Shown here piece after piece: positions 46,801 through 64,000 of a DNA stretch of 64,000 bases; the stretch's first letter is position 1, and each line of letters begins with the position of its first letter. The DNA is taken from NCBI GenBank assembly GCA_002633005.1, contig NMRA01000091.1:543267-607266 (forward strand), in the 5' to 3' direction. The notes beneath the pieces were generated by a model that saw only the letters and a list, made by a program, of their open reading frames with translations, had not been told where the DNA came from and ran no database searches. Origin of the DNA: Phoronis australis (lineage: Eukaryota > Phoronida > Phoronidae). A program made the position numbers and the translations under genes.

Positions 46801-48290
46801 TAAACTGTTATAGGAAGCCCTACACTGCAGCACATTTCAAAGCTAGGTGATAGCTGTTTGCTCAATTTTATCTATCAGAAAACTTTTACAGGAAATTTCG
46901 GATATTAGGCTAGCTACTGGGAGTAGTTTACGGCATTTTTCGTAAATGTCACTGCATTCTCAATTTTTACTGAAAATGTAATTGTAGCAAACGGACCCAA
47001 AAGTCCAATTAATTATAACACCTGAAGATGTATAATAATACCTGACTAAATTATCCACAGCAAGTGTGACTGATCCATATTCTAAAACCCGCGTCTTTAT
47101 AGGGTTGAAAACTTGAATCACTGAAATTATTTCCCTCATGGCTTAACTAGCCATCTATTACTTCTCTTGTCCATCACATTTTCATGTTAGTATTGCATGC
47201 TGTCATTTTTCGCATTCCAGTAAAACTTTTGTTTTTTAGAATTAAACATATTTTTAAACCAGACAACTATGTGGAATGATAATTACTGGTGAATTAAAAT
47301 TATTCGTCTTTTGCGTCTGGTGCAATCATCAAGAACTGACTAGGGGCTTTCTAATGATATGCCTCTTATATGCAGTTCGGTTGAAAAACGGCTGTTGCGA
47401 AGTTTTAATAGTTTAGTAAATTCCTTAGCATGTGCACACACGGGAACTACGAATGCAAGCAACTCTCACGCATGCGCGGCGCACCATCAGCGGCCGTGAG
47501 TTGGCATTCCAGGGCTAGAGTTCTTTGGCCAGGCTAAGTTTGTGAGATATCCCTTCTGCCCGCTAACTCTCCGAGGTTCACCGCTGACAAGAGCGAGACA
47601 CAAGAACCCTTCAAACACTTGAATCGCAGAATACTTCATTACCAGTTCTTGAAGATTATTATTCTTACTTCTGATAAAGTTGAGTATTTTTCCTGAAACT
47701 AACCAAGATCCAAACGCAAATTTTAAAACTATTTTCACAATCGTTGTTTTGCTACCATTGGTGATTCAAAAACAAGACACTATTATTGTAGTTGGAAATA
47801 AAGCCTGCTCCCCAGACCTATACTTATCCTCAATTCTGTTTTATTAAAAGCATCATAGAAACTATCCTGCTTTCGAATTCAAATACATGATTTCCAATGA
47901 TCTAAACCTTAATTGCTGCATAAATACCTCTTATTTTGATTGTTTTTATTATACTACAGCAAATTTCAGAGATGATACAAATCGTGATATTCCAGCGATT
48001 TCCGCAAAAAGTAAATTTCTCCTCACCAAGCCTCAAATGACTAAACCCAACAGCACCACCTAGAAGCTTGGGAATGAGGCTGAGCCACAGCACTGCTGTT
48101 TTTGTTGGAAATTCTATATTTCCCATAGATGGATCATTTCAAGGGAATAGGACACCTGCAATATGTTTTTCTCTAGGACTTGCTGGTCTCCAGTTATTGG
48201 AGAGATTTTCCCAGACTGCTATAACAAATTGTCAGCTAAAGGTATAGACGTGTTCAGGCAGTTAACCACACAACTATTCACAAATTACAG

Positions 48291-48296
48291 TTTATT
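48291..48296 (-). terminator. Candidate PSMC5 polyadenylation signal
   Basis: TTTATT on the plus strand gives AATAAA on the minus strand, 557 bases after the PSMC5 stop codon. The stretch 48297-48852 would then be 3' UTR. It holds no other recognised feature. Confidence 0.45.
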
Positions 48297-48852
48297 GAAC
48301 TTAAAAATATTTACAAAGGTAAGTGAACAACAAGCCACCAGATGGCACTCATGTTCCATGCTCATGGTTCTGGGTTTTTAGGGAGCTGTCATGACTTCCC
48401 ACATGTTTCCTTACATCAGTCCAAACAAACACGATCATAGAAGTCACCTACATTCGAAAATCCAACACTGTCAAACGATACAATTTGCAAGAGAACACTC
48501 AGACAGAGTGAACCCAAGCATGTGCTGCAGTATATTTTGACGGTTTGGTATAACAGTCATTTAATGAACCTCTAAGTTTGCATAATAGCAATATCAAAGT
48601 GTGACTTGCTAAATAAATGTGTTCGCATTTTTGACAATTTCTAAGTCTTGAGTGTATATGAAGTCGATACAAGAGTACTACATCTGCAGGCAAAATGACC
48701 GCTTGTCATATTCAGCCGACATCCAATCAAACACCAAAATCCGTGAATGGAGCAACTTGACTCTGTTCAAAACTGCATCCGAAAATGACTCAGCACTTTG
48801 CACTAATACCCCTGGAGCACGTGTTCAATCACCCATGAACAGATGCCCATTC

Positions 48853-62604
<13,752 letters not shown>

Positions 62605-62718
62605 TTTTCTCTCTGTTCCCAAATCTCACTAAATCACGAATTTTTCTCGCAGACAAGAACCGGAAGTGGGTCAGAAAAGTGGTTGCAAAAAAGAAGTGAA
62701 TTTTGACAGTTAATCGTC
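62605..62718. promoter_or_regulatory. Probable bidirectional promoter between PSMC5 and CHPF
   Basis: Only 114 bp separate the divergent start codons at 62604 (minus) and 62719 (plus). ACCGGAAGTGG at 62659-62669 contains the ETS-family core CCGGAAGTG, a hallmark of bidirectional housekeeping promoters in animals. The PSMC5 start itself lies in AAAATGGCCG on the minus strand, close to the YY1 consensus. No TATA box was seen. Transcription starts are not determinable from sequence, and 5' UTRs must be very short or overlap. Confidence 0.7.
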
Positions 62719-64000
62719 ATGTCTTTGCGTCGAATCATGTTTAAACTAAAACCGTTTTCACCTGTTGTTTTTGGACTTTTACTGGGTATTGTGTTAAGTT
62801 TGTTGACAGCCCCGCGTGAAGAATCCTGTGACACGTCGATTGTTAGTGATCGCCACGGTCGAGGCAGAAAAACGAACTCTGTCAACGAATACCAGAGGAA
62901 AATCGAATCAGTTGATTATAAGAAACCGGATGATTTCGAGCCTAGGATAAGAACCCAGCCTAAACCTCGTGAACACAAAAATCTGCCTAAGAAGTTTATT
63001 CGTCCTCGCTACGCCTCTACAGAACTCGGAATTCGTGAAAAACTATTTGTGGCCGTATTGTCCTCTTCACTCAGCGCTGGTGCTGCCCAAAATAAAACGC
63101 TGTCGCACTTCATCAGGAAACTTGTTTACTTCACAGACAGCGAGAAACCCAAAAATAACATTGGAATGTCTGTTGTAACGATCACAAATCGAGAACAACC
63201 TCTCACCGTACTAAAGTACATTTCTGACCGATATCCCAATGCCTATGATTGGATATTTTTAGTAACCGATGACACCTATGTGAGGGGGGAAAAATTGATG
63301 GACTTTGTCAGTGATATCAGTGTGAGCCGGCATTTGTATGCAGGGTCCTTGCAAAATGGACGTGCCTGCTCGATTTCAAGTGGTGTAATTCTGTCACAGG
63401 TACATTAATTCCCTAAAATGCTGCAGTGTGTTAATTTGAAACCTGTTCCTTAGTATTGCAGCATTCCTGCAAAAGTAATTTCATACATAACAGGGCCAAT
63501 CTTAAAAACCTCGGAGCACATAACCGGTGTTAGGTTGAATCAAGACTGTATTAGTACAATTGCATACATTTAGTTGACAAATTGTGGAAAACATCAGTAT
63601 GAAATTTTATGCTGATATCAAGTTGCTTGATTGTGTTTCATGAACTCAACTGAGGTGAATCCAATTTTGTTAGTGTTGATTATATCACTAAAAGAACTAG
63701 GAGTACATTTGTGGTGTTTCTTCATCAAATTGAAGTTTGGAAACTACCACATTGGACTCCTAAGTTGTTTGTTCTTTGTATGTGTTTTATTTTTCAGTCC
63801 GTCCTGAGTAGTGTAGTTTCTGATGCCACATGGTGTTCAAAGAATGCCAACTCCAAGGACCCATCTACCAACTTGCAGACATGTGTCCGTCACGCTACAG
63901 GACTGCAGTGCACAGATCTGGTAACATATCGACGTGTTATTAAATTCCACGTGACAGGGCTCTATGCTTTAGCATTAGGTCAACTGACCAAATGCGGTCT
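62719..64000 (+). CDS. CHPF: Chondroitin polymerizing factor (CHPF/CHPF2), 5' part only
   Basis: Golgi type II membrane protein that works with chondroitin synthase in chain elongation of chondroitin sulfate. Exon 1 is 62719-63399 (227 residues, donor GTACAT). Exon 2 starts at 63798 after TTATTTTTCAG and stays open to the window end, in phase. Residues 1-13 are basic and cytosolic and about 14-30 form the signal anchor (FSPVVFGLLLGIVLSLL), followed by a polar stem. The segment PRYASTELGIREKLFVAVLSS (about 96-116) is diagnostic for CHPF/CHPF2. At 184-186 the DxD-equivalent site reads DDT in LVTDDTYV, like vertebrate CHPF2 and unlike the DDD of active chondroitin synthases. A site usually GGxG-like before GVILS reads SISSGV. 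Exon 2 carries CVRHATGLQC and HVTGLYALAL, equivalent to the end of the first glycosyltransferase-like domain. It may represent the single ancestor of CHPF and CHPF2. The second domain lies beyond the window. Confidence 0.93.

Larger units (their letters stand above)
40623..48290. other. Intergenic region between the TRPV-like gene and PSMC5
   Basis: About 7.7 kb without a recognisable gene. It contains a tRNA-like SINE (41498-41600), a perfect 57-bp duplication (43061-43174), a hammerhead-like motif (43406-43446), a possible SINE head (GTGTAGTGGTAAAGCAC, about 45555) and MITE copy 7 (46599-46800). Open frames of 60-126 codons here show no domain signature; one of 126 codons simply reads through the 57-bp duplication. 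Confidence 0.6.

Overview
This is a eukaryotic (animal) nuclear window of about 38% GC by eye. Its genes are intron-rich with ordinary GT-AG introns, and roughly half of the non-coding DNA is decayed transposable elements. The gene content (ABCB6, a TRPV-type channel, PSMC5, CHPF), the CHPF/CHPF2-like sequence and the repeat types (tRNA-derived SINEs, Tx1/L1-like LINEs, GC-rich MITEs) fit an invertebrate deuterostome such as amphioxus or an acorn worm. The species cannot be fixed from sequence alone. There are two sized gaps (7923-8400 and 52934-53560) and two single-N joins (18501 and 27448). Each single-N join sits between near-identical direct duplicates, which looks like unmerged haplotypes in a draft assembly. 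|| Layout. 1-1624: upstream DNA with two MITE copies and a perfect hairpin. 1625-26171 (+): a complete ABCB6 gene of 18 exons, reconstructed codon by codon to 871 residues; the exon carrying the Walker A motif is present twice. Its introns hold a deleted Gypsy element, a degenerate satellite block, SINEs and MITEs. 26172-37330: a transposon graveyard with two LINE fragments of one family lying head to head around a second satellite block, a third LINE 3' end, two MITEs and a long AAT microsatellite. 37366-39906 (-): a single-exon TRPV-like cation channel. 40000-48290: repeats and unrecognised DNA, including a hammerhead-ribozyme-like core. 48853-62604 (-): a complete PSMC5 gene (26S proteasome ATPase Rpt6), 11 exons, 404 residues. 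62719-64000 (+): the first two exons of a chondroitin polymerizing factor (CHPF/CHPF2) gene that runs off the window. || How the genes relate. They are not a pathway: heme/porphyrin transport, a sensory-type channel, protein degradation and glycosaminoglycan synthesis. Two aspects of the order matter. PSMC5 and CHPF start head to head with only 114 bp between their ATGs, around an ETS-type motif, so they probably share a bidirectional promoter. ABCB6 and CHPF are also near each other on human 2q35, so the window probably keeps an ancient linkage. || No wholly new system was found. The items most worth checking are the duplicated Walker A exon, the PSMC5/CHPF promoter, the intronless TRPV gene whose stop codon abuts a MITE-like fragment, the seven-copy MITE family and the hammerhead-like motif.
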